In this document: piece after piece, positions 6,492-14,061 of the stretch
Position numbering within the stretch: position 1 is the first letter of the stretch
Layout of the letters: every line of letters starts with the position of its first letter
DNA from: Pseudomonas sp. ICMP 561
GTDB lineage: Bacteria; Pseudomonadota; Gammaproteobacteria; Pseudomonadales; Pseudomonadaceae
Assembly: GCF_002699985.1 (NCBI RefSeq)
Contig: NZ_LKBT01000012.1
Span: 431,922-485,064 of the forward strand
Length of the DNA stretch: 53,143 nt
Reading direction: 5' to 3'
Position numbers and translations under genes: made by a program
The notes under the pieces: generated by a model
Seen by the model: the letters and a program-made list of their open reading frames with translations, nothing else
Told to the model about the DNA's origin: nothing
Database searches by the model: none

Positions 6492-7388
6492 ATGACCCTC
6501 ATGGTCGCCGCGATGAAGCTTCGCGTTGGCAATCCCCTGCGCAAGCTGGTGCTGATCAAGTTGGCCGATAATGCCAGCGATGTAGGTGAGTGCTGGCCTT
6601 CCTACCAGCATATCGCCGATCAGTGCGAGATCAGTAAGCGCTCAGTCATGAACCACATCACGGCGTTGTGTGCGACCGGACTACTTCGCAAAGAAATCCG
6701 AAAGGGTGGCCCTAAGGGGAACTCATCAAACGTTTATTTTCTGACCCTCGACGGTGGTGCACCTCCTGCACCAGGGGTAGTGAATCAGGTTCATCAGGGT
6801 AGTGCAGGAGATTCACCCCCTAGTGCAGCAGATTCACTAGGGGGTAGTGCAGGAGCTGCACCCAGAATCAGTCACTCTTCTGAATCAGTCAATGAACCGG
6901 TCAATGAACCTATTGCAGCCCCGGCTTCCGCCAAGGCCGCGACTGGGCAGGTTGTCCCATTCAGCCAACAGCAGTCCCGCGTTGAAATTCCCGCGGACAT
7001 GCCCGGCCCCAAAGATCAGTCCTGCAAAACCTTCAAGACCTGGGCGAACTACGCCATGTCCTACCGCAAGCGCTACAAGGCGTGGCCGGTCTGGAATGCG
7101 AAGGTGGGAGGGCAGGTCGGGCTGTTGATTGGCCGTCTCGGTATCGATGTCGCGCACAGCGTGGCTGCGTACTACCTCGGCATCAACGACGCGCAACTGA
7201 TCCGCAAATGCCACAGCCTCAACGAACTGCTGGCCAACGCTGAGGGCTACCACACCCAATGGGTTACGCAGACCCAAATGAACGGCCGGACAGCCCGCCA
7301 GCAGGAAGACACCCAGGCCAACATGAATGCGGCACAGGAAGCTGGCCGCAAGATTCGTGAGGGAGGGCCGCGCAATGCTTTCCTCTGA
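6492..7388 (+). CDS. O-like phage replication initiation protein
   Basis: About 298 residues. Residues 1-80 form a winged helix-turn-helix typical of phage O/replisome organiser proteins (GNPLRKLVLIKLADNASDVG, then CWPSYQHIADQCEISKRSVM). Residues 85-125 are a low-complexity Ala/Gly/Ser/Pro linker. A conserved C-terminal domain follows (TFKTWANYAMSYRKRYKAWP ... HSLNELLANAEGYHTQW). It probably binds the origin and recruits the host helicase. The DNA encoding the linker holds an iteron array (6756-6862), as lambda ori lies within O. A GTG at 6486 is an alternative start overlapping the Rha stop. The C-terminus overlaps the next gene. Confidence 0.82.
   Translation: MTLMVAAMKLRVGNPLRKLVLIKLADNASDVGECWPSYQHIADQCEISKRSVMNHITALCATGLLRKEIRKGGPKGNSSNVYFLTLDGGAPPAPGVVNQVHQGSAGDSPPSAADSLGGSAGAAPRISHSSESVNEPVNEPIAAPASAKAATGQVVPFSQQQSRVEIPADMPGPKDQSCKTFKTWANYAMSYRKRYKAWPVWNAKVGGQVGLLIGRLGIDVAHSVAAYYLGINDAQLIRKCHSLNELLANAEGYHTQWVTQTQMNGRTARQQEDTQANMNAAQEAGRKIREGGPRNAFL
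6756..6862 (+). repeat. Iteron array, probable replication origin
   Basis: Five 17-bp repeats related to AGTGCAGGAGMTTCACC lie inside the replication gene at 6756-6772 (inverted copy), 6779-6795 (degenerate), 6801-6817, 6822-6838 and 6846-6862. Starts are 21-24 bp apart, about two helical turns. Each is an imperfect palindrome, and the first has perfect GGTGCA/TGCACC arms. Short direct repeats (GAATCAGTCA, GTCAATGAACC) follow to about 6910. The layout mirrors the lambda origin within the O gene. Confidence 0.7.
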
Positions 7389-8160
7389 CAAAGTTGCAGA
7401 GCTGGCCGGTGCGATCTGCGCCACTGCCGAAACTCTCGGGCAAACGATCAGCGCGACTGCTGCTGAGCTGATGGCCGAAGACCTGTCTGTGTATCCGCCC
7501 GGCGAGATCCGCAAAGCCCTTCAGTCGTGCCGCCGCGAACTGACCGGCCGCTTCACCCTGGCTGCTGTGCTGCAGCGCATCGAAGCTGAGGATGGCCGTC
7601 CGGGCAAGGACGAAGCATGGGCGATCGCCATGATCACCAACGACGAATTCGAAACAGTGGTGCTCACTGACGAGATCCAGCTCGCCCTAGCTGCCGCCAA
7701 ACCCGTGCTCGATGCAGGCGACAAGATCGGTGCGCGAATGGCGTTCATCAGCGCTTACGAGCGTCTGGTCAGCCAGGCCCGCGAGGATCACAAGGCGGTG
7801 AACTGGCACGCGTCTATCGGCTTTGACGCGAACCGCCGTGTGCAGGCCATCACCAAGGCTGTGCAGATGCAGCGCATTCCTCAGGAGCGCGGGCAGTTGT
7901 ATCTGGCCGACCTCAACGTCGTACCAATCAGCCAAGACGGTCAAGCCATCGCAGGACTTCTCACCGGGCAGGTCACACGGCCGAGCGCGACCGTCCGGGA
8001 AAAGCTCAAGGCGGTGAAGGACAGCATGGCTGAGATGAGCCGGGCGAGCGCTGAGCGCCGGACCGAATTGAAGATTCAAGCAGCCAATGATTTGGCTGAC
8101 CGTCTGGCATTGCTTCAGCAGCAGGCCGAGGATTTGGAATTGAAGAGGGCTGCGCGATGA
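7375..8160 (+). CDS. Phage protein downstream of the replication initiator
   Basis: About 261 residues. The ATG at 7375 lies inside the end of the replication gene, with GGGAGGG upstream. The N-terminal 100 residues (EIRKALQSCRRELTGRFTLA, then AVLQRIEAEDGRPGKDEAWA) are conserved-looking, and the last 60 are a charged probable coiled coil (AADLADRLALLQQQAEDLEL-like). It occupies the lambda P/DnaC position, where a helicase loader is expected, but I see no Walker ATP-binding motif, so it is not a DnaC-type loader. A non-ATPase loader or replisome accessory role is inference. Confidence 0.65.
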   Translation: MLSSDKVAELAGAICATAETLGQTISATAAELMAEDLSVYPPGEIRKALQSCRRELTGRFTLAAVLQRIEAEDGRPGKDEAWAIAMITNDEFETVVLTDEIQLALAAAKPVLDAGDKIGARMAFISAYERLVSQAREDHKAVNWHASIGFDANRRVQAITKAVQMQRIPQERGQLYLADLNVVPISQDGQAIAGLLTGQVTRPSATVREKLKAVKDSMAEMSRASAERRTELKIQAANDLADRLALLQQQAEDLELKRAAR

Positions 8161-8627
8161 CCGACAAGATCAGCGTCAACTGCCAGGCCAAACTGACCGA
8201 GGCAATCACCAGCCTGACCACCATGTTCCGCGAAAAGCGTTTCGTGGTCGTGTCGATGCGCCCAGGCAAGGACCGCACACTGGATCAGAACGCACTATGG
8301 TTCGCGATGTACAAGCGCATTTCCGAGATGACCCAGATCGGAGATCCAGCCGAGGCGCGCAAATACTGCAAATTGCACATTGGCGTTCAGATCCTGCTGA
8401 ACGAGGACGCCGGGTTTCAGGCTGACTGGTATCGGGTCATGCGTCATCTGTCCTACGAAACGAAGCTGGACATGATGGGTGGGTGCCATTTGTTCGGTCC
8501 TGATGGGTTCCCGGTGACCAGTCTGTTCAACCGCGCGCAGGGCATCCAGTACACCGACCGCATCGTTACGCACTTCACCCGTCACGGCGTTGTGTTCTCG
8601 GATCTGCTGGGCGAGGCCGCCGCATGA
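8157..8627 (+). CDS. NinB-like recombination protein
   Basis: A 156-residue protein beginning within the previous stop. The core GKDRTLDQNALWFAMYKRIS matches the RxLDQNxxLW signature of NinB (Orf-type) recombination mediator proteins, and the C-terminus (GIQYTDRIVTHFTRHGVVFS) corresponds to the family's terminal helix. NinB-type proteins bind single-stranded DNA and aid RecA-independent phage recombination. It is followed by ninG, the same pairing as in lambda's nin region, which supports the call. Divergence from lambda NinB is substantial. Confidence 0.68.
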   Translation: MTDKISVNCQAKLTEAITSLTTMFREKRFVVVSMRPGKDRTLDQNALWFAMYKRISEMTQIGDPAEARKYCKLHIGVQILLNEDAGFQADWYRVMRHLSYETKLDMMGGCHLFGPDGFPVTSLFNRAQGIQYTDRIVTHFTRHGVVFSDLLGEAAA

Positions 8628-9208
8628 GACTCGCCATCAAAGAGCGCAAATCCAAGAAATGCAGAGTTGAACAGTGCGGGGCCTCATTCGTCCCTCAGCG
8701 GCTCGGCCAAGCGGTGTGCAGTCCAGCCTGTGCAATCGTTGACGCTCCCGCCAATCTGGACCGCGCACGTAAAGCTATCGCCCAGCGCAACCGGCAGGAG
8801 ATCAAAGTCCGCAAGGAGAAGCTGAAGAGCAGGGCGGATCACCTCAAGGACACTCAGCAGGCTTTCAACGCTTGGGTTCGTGAGCGTGACGCATTGCTGC
8901 CGTGTATCAGCTGCGGCCGTCATCACCAAGGCAAGTACGACGCCGGGCATTACCGGACAGTGGGGAGCAATCCCGCGCTGCGCTTCGAGCCGCTGAATTG
9001 CCACAAGCAGTGCTCACCGTGCAACACCCAGCTATCTGGGAACATTGTGGAGTACCGGATCAACCTGTTGCTGCGCATCGGATCGGAAAAAGTGGATTGG
9101 CTGGAAGGGCCTCATGAGCCCCAGAAGTACACCGTCGAAGAATTGAAAGCGATGACCGCCGATTACCGGGCGAAGACCAGAGAACTCAAGAAGGGGCAGG
9201 CAGCATGA
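8624..9208 (+). CDS. ninG: NinG/Rap-type recombination protein
   Basis: About 194 residues, overlapping the previous gene by 4 bp. An N-terminal zinc-binding block (KKCRVEQCGASFVPQRLGQA then VCSPACA) is followed by a basic helical stretch (about 50-85), then the conserved CISCGRHHQGKYDAGHYRTV and LNCHKQCSPCNTQLSGN motifs of NinG. NinG (Rap) is a structure-specific nuclease for branched DNA in phage recombination. The Cys and His positions fit an HNH-like metal site. Family identity is clear from these motifs. Confidence 0.9.
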   Translation: MRLAIKERKSKKCRVEQCGASFVPQRLGQAVCSPACAIVDAPANLDRARKAIAQRNRQEIKVRKEKLKSRADHLKDTQQAFNAWVRERDALLPCISCGRHHQGKYDAGHYRTVGSNPALRFEPLNCHKQCSPCNTQLSGNIVEYRINLLLRIGSEKVDWLEGPHEPQKYTVEELKAMTADYRAKTRELKKGQAA

Positions 9209-9876
9209 CTTATCGCAACGTAGTTTCAGCAGTGGTGCGTGCCCTGGCCGCCGAGACGATCAACAGCGCGGGCGGGTGCGATTTCGAACCAAAGGTGCAG
9301 TGTGCCAAGCAGAAAGGGGAGATCGTCGGTAAGGAAGCGGCTTTCCTCACAGATTGCTGGGTGTTCGGACGCCTGCATAAGGGGCTGACCCCGGCGCATT
9401 GGCGGGCATTGGTGGCGAAGTTCTCCACGCATGACGAACGCAAACATGCCGCCATACTGGAATTGATCAAGGTTGTGCGCTCTCCGGCTCCGCAACGCTT
9501 TCGGGAATGTGCGGTTCTTACCTGGGCCATCCCACAGGTGGGCGGTAAACACGAACCCTCAGCCATCGAGGTGGTAAGTCGCGAGGCTGAGGCCGTCCCA
9601 CGGAACAAAGCGCTGGCCGACTCTTACAATGCGAAAGGCTTGGAGGGCATGACCGACAAGGTAGACCGCAAGCAGACGCTTAAGCGATCTACCGCAGTGC
9701 TCCCGGCAGCCTGGTACGACATCACCAATTGGGACAATGACGGCAAGCCGGAATCGACTCGTTACAGGTGGCGATCGAGCATCCGGAAAGGGCTTGAAGA
9801 TCAGGTCAACGAGGCACTGACCGCTGCTCAGGAACTGTTAGATTCAGAGGGATTGATAGAAAATTACGCGGCGTAG
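9205..9876 (+). CDS. Protein in the late-antiterminator (Q) position
   Basis: A 223-residue protein overlapping ninG by 4 bp and ending the early operon. It has paired Cys (GGCDFEPKVQC, DCWVFGRLHK), a Trp/Arg-rich middle (LTPAHWRALVAKFSTHDERK, LTWAIPQVGGKHEP) and a Trp-rich C-terminal block (AAWYDITNWDNDGKPESTRY). No known Q motif is certain to me. Its position, last before a candidate late promoter and terminator at 9887-9984, is that of lambda Q. A late gene activator is the best guess from context. Confidence 0.5.
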   Translation: MTYRNVVSAVVRALAAETINSAGGCDFEPKVQCAKQKGEIVGKEAAFLTDCWVFGRLHKGLTPAHWRALVAKFSTHDERKHAAILELIKVVRSPAPQRFRECAVLTWAIPQVGGKHEPSAIEVVSREAEAVPRNKALADSYNAKGLEGMTDKVDRKQTLKRSTAVLPAAWYDITNWDNDGKPESTRYRWRSSIRKGLEDQVNEALTAAQELLDSEGLIENYAA

Positions 9877-9886
9877 CAAAAAGCCA

Positions 9887-9915
9887 TTGCATAAAGTGAT
9901 AAAGTGAGAGTTAAT
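9887..9915 (+). promoter_or_regulatory. Candidate late promoter, PR'-like
   Basis: TTGCAT (9887-9892) and GTTAAT (9910-9915) are 17 bp apart, each 4/6 to consensus. The spacer contains a tandem AAAGTGAT/AAAGTGAG repeat. A terminator follows about 45 bp downstream, matching the lambda PR'-tR' arrangement where Q acts. Confidence 0.5.
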
Positions 9916-9958
9916 AGCACCATCCTGTCGTTTCTACGTGTATAGGAGTGACAACAAG

Positions 9959-9984
9959 AGCCCGGCCTAACCGCTGGGCTTTTT
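9959..9984 (+). terminator. Terminator after the early operon, tR'-like
   Basis: The outer stem AGCCC/GGGCT, extended by inner pairs around a CTAACC loop, is followed by five T. It separates early genes from the late region and may be the site bypassed by a Q-type factor. Confidence 0.7.
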
Positions 9985-10056
9985 ACGTTTATTTAGCGCC
10001 TCTTGTTTGGATCCCAGACTTTATGACATCGTCTTCTTTCACAAAGGGAGGTGGGC

Positions 10057-10548
10057 ATGTCTACAACGTATGAGCTGTTGCTGGAGCGACTTTCGAGTTT
10101 CAACTTGGAGAAAGATCGCTATTGGGACAACCTTGCCACAATGGTTGCTAAGCTTCCTCAAAGTTACAGGCTGTTTCTAGGATTGTCTGAGCCTGGCTGG
10201 CAGAACCCCGATGGTTCGGTGCACTCCTATGTGCAGCTAGGTATAGGCATCGGGGATGCCTTTGTCGGACAAAGAGCCCAATTGCTTAGCGGAACCGATG
10301 AAGCCACATTGCCTTTCACGCTAAAGCTGACTCTTAATCCCGAAACCCCAACACAGTCTAGCGAAGAGCTTTTCTTTAGTATCTCGGCAAAAGAGGGACC
10401 TAACGCTTATGTTTTTTTTGTAAATGGCTTGGAGAAGCCTGTTCAGGTTGGTTTGTCCGAAGGAGATTCTGGCCAATTTGATCCGCTCTGGAGTGCACTT
10501 ACTGAACTGGGCTACCGCTGGTTCGATCCGGAGATTTTTACAAATTAA
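10057..10548 (+). CDS. Hypothetical protein, 163 aa
   Basis: The ATG at 10057 follows GGGAGG. The product (MSTTYELLLERLSSFNLEKD...) has a helical N-terminus, then alternating strands (SVHSYVQLGIGIGDAFVG, LPFTLKLTLNPETP, ELFFSISAKEGPNAYVFFVN) and ends WFDPEIFTN. No signal or membrane helix is seen. It is bracketed by terminators on both sides, so it is a separate transcription unit between the early operon and the late genes, as expected of a moron. Composition is somewhat more AT-rich than its neighbours. Function is unknown. Confidence 0.7.
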   Translation: MSTTYELLLERLSSFNLEKDRYWDNLATMVAKLPQSYRLFLGLSEPGWQNPDGSVHSYVQLGIGIGDAFVGQRAQLLSGTDEATLPFTLKLTLNPETPTQSSEELFFSISAKEGPNAYVFFVNGLEKPVQVGLSEGDSGQFDPLWSALTELGYRWFDPEIFTN

Positions 10549-10557
10549 CATTCGTGA

Positions 10558-10583
10558 AGCCCCGCCAAGTGCGGGGCTTTTTT
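10558..10583 (+). terminator. Rho-independent terminator
   Basis: An 8-bp AGCCCCGC/GCGGGGCT stem with a CAAGT loop is followed by a run of T. It closes the gene at 10057-10548. Confidence 0.88.
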
Positions 10584-10665
10584 CTGAGTCCGACAGACCT
10601 TACCCATCATTTGGCACTCTGATCGTCACGTTCAGCGAGGGCCTCATTCAGCACTGCGCCCCTTT

Positions 10666-10689
10666 GACCGTTTCCAGCGGTCCTTTTTT
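10666..10689 (+). terminator. Possible weak terminator upstream of the holin-like gene
   Basis: GACCG/CGGTC stem, 7-nt loop, then C and six T. It lies only about 12 bp before the next ATG, so it could also act as a leader hairpin. Confidence 0.45.
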
Positions 10690-10700
10690 CAGAGGTAAAG

Positions 10701-11072
10701 ATGGACCCTACCGACCTTGGCCCAGGCACAGTCACCTGGCTGGGCGGTACTGGCACCGTATTGCTTGCTGGCTTCCTGTGGCTGCGTAAGTTTCTCTCGC
10801 GCGATGCAGCAGATCGGGCAATGGACAACGCCGATATCGGCACCGTCCGACGACTGAATGAGTTGCTCGACTCCGAACGTGTGGCCCGTAAAGAGGCTGA
10901 GGCCCGCGCTGACCAATTCGCCAAAGAGCGTAACGAGCTCGCCGCAGCGGTCGGCCGAATGGAAGGGAAGATTGAAGCCCTCACCAGCCAGGTCGCCCAG
11001 CTCACTGACAAGGTAACGACGCAGAGCGAAGAGATCGCGCGGTTGCGAACCAAGTTGGGAGGAATCAACTGA
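10701..11072 (+). CDS. Holin-like membrane protein with coiled coil
   Basis: A 123-residue protein with one N-terminal hydrophobic segment (residues about 11-31, VTWLGGTGTVLLAGFLWLRK) followed by a long charged helix (35-118) with heptad character, ending KLGGIN. This small membrane anchor plus coiled coil resembles proteins annotated as holins or membrane tethers in Pseudomonas siphophages. AGAGG precedes the ATG. It overlaps the next membrane protein gene by one base. The endolysin and spanins lie 27 kb away, so lysis genes are split. Holin activity is inference. Confidence 0.6.
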   Translation: MDPTDLGPGTVTWLGGTGTVLLAGFLWLRKFLSRDAADRAMDNADIGTVRRLNELLDSERVARKEAEARADQFAKERNELAAAVGRMEGKIEALTSQVAQLTDKVTTQSEEIARLRTKLGGIN

Positions 11073-11410
11073 TGGACAGATGCTCAATGGAATTCATCGC
11101 TCGCCGCTGGTGGCGTCGTATCGAGATCTGGGTCATTGCGATCCTGCTCGCTGCTGGGTCATTCTCGATGGGCTTTCAGGTTTCTCAATGGGCCCTCGGC
11201 GACTGGTACACCAAACAAGTAGCAGAAGTGCGCCGCGGCTACGACGAGGCAACCGCCCAGCGCGACCTCCGCCTGGGCAAGCTGGCTGATAAGACTACTG
11301 AGGCTGCTGGGAAAGTAGAGGCAGCATCTGCCAGCGCGGTACAGGCCGCAGATACAGCGAGCCAAGCGGCCGACAAGGTCAATAAGGCGGTGGAGCGGGT
11401 TAGCCCGTAG
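11072..11410 (+). CDS. Single-pass membrane protein paired with the holin-like gene
   Basis: 112 residues. GGAGGAA precedes the ATG at 11072, which overlaps the upstream stop. The topology is a basic N-terminus (RRWWRRIEIWV), a hydrophobic helix (about 18-38), then a long Ala/Lys/Glu helix (EAAGKVEAASASAVQAADTA) extending into periplasm or cytoplasm. It resembles the preceding protein in plan, suggesting a two-component membrane complex such as holin/antiholin. No enzyme motif is present. An in-frame ATG at 11087 is an alternative start. Confidence 0.6.
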   Translation: MDRCSMEFIARRWWRRIEIWVIAILLAAGSFSMGFQVSQWALGDWYTKQVAEVRRGYDEATAQRDLRLGKLADKTTEAAGKVEAASASAVQAADTASQAADKVNKAVERVSP

Positions 11411-11454
11411 CGCGCCTCGATTTCAGAAACTGCCATTCGTGGCGCGAGTGCTAC

Positions 11455-11799
11455 CTAACTCTGCTTTCGCTTTCCTGCCTTTCTGCGTGCCTCAAGAAAC
11501 GTAGCGACTGCGACGGTAAGTGTTCTGCCGGCGTATAGGTACGTGCTCAGCACCGAGACAACCATCGAATAGACGAGCAGGGGTGTAACCGTGCTCTGGA
11601 GATTGGCGAGGTCATACACGAAGACTCCGCTTGCCGTAGTGCCCGCGGCTATTAACGAGACGTAGAGGGTCGACTTAATCGGCCCAAATCTCACCCCTGG
11701 AGCGCGAATCTGATCAAAGACATTGACGATGATGAAAATGAGTAGGGGTACTGAGGCGATTGCTGCAATTGTTTGAAGCTTCGTGAGGGTTGGCTCCAT
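11455..11799 (-). CDS. Three-helix membrane protein
   Basis: A 114-residue leftward gene with AAGGAG before the ATG. Three hydrophobic segments are visible: about 10-28 (IAAIASVPLLIFIIVNVFD), 44-62 (LYVSLIAAGTTASGVFVYDL) and 70-88 (VTPLLVYSMVVSVLSTYLYA). A basic tail (EARRKAGKRKQS) is probably cytoplasmic. It opposes the late operon, so it is transcribed separately and is a candidate lysogenic conversion or exclusion gene. I do not recognise the family. Confidence 0.68.
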   Translation of the reverse strand: MEPTLTKLQTIAAIASVPLLIFIIVNVFDQIRAPGVRFGPIKSTLYVSLIAAGTTASGVFVYDLANLQSTVTPLLVYSMVVSVLSTYLYAGRTLTVAVATFLEARRKAGKRKQS

Positions 11800-12012
11800 G
11801 CCGATACTCCTTTATCTGATTGATGTAGGTCTGCACTCTTGAGTGCGCCGCATTTTAGATGCTCTAGCTTGCGTTGCTCGACTCATTTCCACAGCCGAGG
11901 GGCTCATATGACATTGAGATGGTCAAGAAGCGGGATACGTGTACTGGTGGACGGGTTAGGACGCTGGCGGTCCTGCCGGGCGTCTATAGCGGGGCTGCAA
12001 CGACTATGCGGG

Positions 12013-12360
12013 CTACGTAATAGTTTTCGATGGGTCAGATATCAGGGGGCAGCTGTAAGCAATCTGGATCGCTTTGCGATACGATTCACTGGGGAGATGG
12101 ATTACTTGATCGCCATCAGCCATTGGGATCCTGTAGACCGGACCGCCCACATTCTCTACTTCCAGACTTTGCGGCGAAAGCCAAGACCCTGCGTTAGGCG
12201 CAAAGCCAGCCGAAGACAGCTTGCTGCCGGTATATTCAACAACGATTGAAGCCTTGTCTCTATCTGCTTCGCTGAACTCTGGAGCGGATAGAACGATCTT
12301 TGCAGCGACATAGTGGATTGCTCCCACCCAGAGGTGGTGGGGAAGATACTGATCACTCAC
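12013..12360 (-). CDS. Hypothetical leftward protein, about 115 aa
   Basis: I propose the GTG at 12360 (GGAG upstream). The frame stays open to 12468 but that would overlap the lipoprotein gene. The product (SDQYLPHHLWVGAIHYVAAK, IVLSAPEFSEADRDKASIVV, ...) has a natural protein-like composition with strands and a C-terminal helix (YRKAIQIAYSCPL). No signal or known motif is seen. It sits between two other leftward genes encoding membrane or lipid-anchored proteins, and the three may be one accessory cluster. The opposite-strand open frame here has a Trp/Arg-rich composition typical of antisense reading. Confidence 0.6.
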   Translation of the reverse strand: MSDQYLPHHLWVGAIHYVAAKIVLSAPEFSEADRDKASIVVEYTGSKLSSAGFAPNAGSWLSPQSLEVENVGGPVYRIPMADGDQVIHLPSESYRKAIQIAYSCPLISDPSKTIT

Positions 12361-12421
12361 TTCCGATCTCCAGCCTTTGTTAAGTGGGGTGTGCCGCAGG
12401 GTTAGTGCGGCACACTGAGTA

Positions 12422-12868
12422 TCACTTTCGTTCGAAGATGATTTTGGCGCTAACCAAGTGCTGACCATTTACTGTGAGTGTGCAGAAGGTTTCCGGCAAA
12501 GCCTTTGTTGGTTCATTTTTCATAGGGTCGCATTTCAATACTCCCTTCTTGTCGTCGAAGGGTAATTCGAAACCGGCCAATGTCTTGCTGAACGGAATTG
12601 TGTATTTCTGTGTATAACCCATCTGGCCGATCACTGCAGGCTCGCCATCACCCATGAATCCGGATGTCGGGGTGGCGCACAAAGTACCAACCTTGCGCTC
12701 ACCGTCGATTATGTTGGCGTCGCTATAACAACTCCGGTAGCCGATTTGGGCAGCAATTGCACCGGGGCCTAAATTGGTCCACGTAGGTTGCGGTCCTACA
12801 GCGCATCCGCTGAGCAATGACAAGCCGAGAATGCAAACAGCCAGCGAGCTGGTTTTTATGAGTGACAT
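12422..12868 (-). CDS. Lipoprotein of unknown function
   Basis: 148 residues with a classic lipoprotein signal: SLIKTSSLAVCILGLSLLSG followed by the lipobox Cys (LLSGC, Cys at about residue 23). The mature part has four to five further Cys (GYRSCYSDANI, GTLCATPT, LKCDP, ETFCTLTV), likely disulphide-bonded in the periplasm. I chose the ATG at 12868. The frame opens earlier but the added residues precede the signal peptide. It is leftward, opposing the late operon. Phage-encoded lipoproteins can block superinfection or alter receptors. That is a family-level possibility, not shown here. Confidence 0.75.
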   Translation of the reverse strand: MSLIKTSSLAVCILGLSLLSGCAVGPQPTWTNLGPGAIAAQIGYRSCYSDANIIDGERKVGTLCATPTSGFMGDGEPAVIGQMGYTQKYTIPFSKTLAGFELPFDDKKGVLKCDPMKNEPTKALPETFCTLTVNGQHLVSAKIIFERK

Positions 12869-12944
12869 AGGGTGAGCGTCCTTACTGGTAAAAGCCGACA
12901 CCAATACCGGCAACCAGCCACTATTTCAAGATAAAGGTGAGGCT

Positions 12945-13568
12945 ATGGATAGACCAATGCCTCCAGCATCATTGCTTGAGCTTTCGGACCTGTCCGACTT
13001 CGGCATTCGCCTAACACCCGCGCCTGAGGTTTGGGAGTGGCTACAAGCCGAGATACTTGCCGACACCGGCAGCATCCACAACGAAGACCATGCCCATCTC
13101 ATCGACGCTGACATCCAGGTGATGTGGGCATCGTCCAGTTATGGCAAGCAGGGGCGCACTGTCCTTGGTCAGGCTGAGCAAGTCATGTTCCGAGCTGGGG
13201 GCTGGCAGAAAGCCCGGATGGAACAACAGATGCGCGACTGGTTCGGCGACATACCGACCTACATCATCACGCTTGCCGCTGACTACTGCGCTCAATGCTC
13301 AGATGAAGACTTCTGCGCATTGGTTGAGCACGAGCTGTATCACATCGCCCAGGCCAAAGATCAGTACGGTGCGCCCAAGTTCACGCAGGAAGGTCTGCCC
13401 AAGCTTGAGATGCGCGGTCATGACGTCGAAGAGTTCGTTGGAGTGGTTCGCCGCTACGGTGCGAGCCCTGAAGTTCAAGAGTTGGTGGATGCAGCAAACA
13501 AACCTGCCGAGGTAGGCAAATTGAACATATCGAGGGCCTGCGGAACCTGTCTGCTCAGATCGGCCTGA
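12945..13568 (+). CDS. Putative phage metallopeptidase
   Basis: 207 residues with a zinc-protease motif HELYH (residues 129-133) in CALVEHELYHIAQAKD, followed by a downstream acidic GHDVEEFVGVVRRYG that could supply the third ligand. This matches the putative phage metallopeptidase domain often found just before terminase genes in Pseudomonas prophages. The N-terminal part (EVWEWLQAEILADTGSIHNE) is conserved-looking. GGTGAGG precedes the ATG. It opens the packaging and head operon. A role in capsid maturation or host protein processing is possible, but the substrate is unknown. Confidence 0.75.
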   Translation: MDRPMPPASLLELSDLSDFGIRLTPAPEVWEWLQAEILADTGSIHNEDHAHLIDADIQVMWASSSYGKQGRTVLGQAEQVMFRAGGWQKARMEQQMRDWFGDIPTYIITLAADYCAQCSDEDFCALVEHELYHIAQAKDQYGAPKFTQEGLPKLEMRGHDVEEFVGVVRRYGASPEVQELVDAANKPAEVGKLNISRACGTCLLRSA

Positions 13569-13599
13569 ATCTTGACAGGCCCTAGACGGATGAAAATTT

Positions 13600-14061
13600 A
13601 TGGCAGCCCTGAAAAATGAGGTGAAGAGCTTCATCGTTCAGGCGTTGGCATGCTTTGACACCCCTTCTCAAGTCGTGGAGGCGGTCAAGAACGAATTCGG
13701 CCTGGTTGTGAGTCGTCAGCAGGTAGAGACGCACGATCCAACAAAGAGCGCAGCAAAGGGCCTCGCAGTGAAATGGGCAACCCTGTTTCACGACACCCGC
13801 AAGCGATTCCGCGAAGAGACGGCTGAGATACCGATCGCCAATCGTGCCTATCGGCTCCGAGCCATGAACCGGTTTGTAGAGAAGGCCGAGACGATGAAGA
13901 ACATCGTGCTCGCTATGCAGATCTTGGAGCAGGCAGCGAAAGAAGCTGGTGACATGTACGTCAACCGGCACCGGAAGGAAGACTCCGGTGATGAACCGGT
14001 AATTCCAAGCCGCATTCAGGTTGACGTTGTGGATGCGAGGAAGCCGAATGCCGAGCCTTAA
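13600..14061 (+). CDS. DUF2280 protein, probable small terminase subunit
   Basis: 153 residues with the DUF2280 pattern: KNEVKSFIVQALACFDTPSQ, then VVEAVKNEFGLVVSRQQVET (a helix-turn-helix), HDPTKSAAKGLAVKWATLFH, and the helix RFREETAEIPIANRAYRLRA. DUF2280 proteins lie next to large terminases and act as small terminase subunits that recognise packaging sites. Here it overlaps the large terminase gene by 14 bp, which supports the assignment. Confidence 0.82.
   Translation: MAALKNEVKSFIVQALACFDTPSQVVEAVKNEFGLVVSRQQVETHDPTKSAAKGLAVKWATLFHDTRKRFREETAEIPIANRAYRLRAMNRFVEKAETMKNIVLAMQILEQAAKEAGDMYVNRHRKEDSGDEPVIPSRIQVDVVDARKPNAEP

Noticed and set aside
11832..11845. GCACTC/GAGTGC palindrome as a terminator
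   Set aside because: The stem is short, the loop is 2 nt and there is no clear T run.
11908..12249. Rightward open frame with a GAGGGG before its ATG
   Set aside because: Its product is Trp/Arg-rich and unlike a natural protein. The leftward frame at 12013-12360 has better composition.
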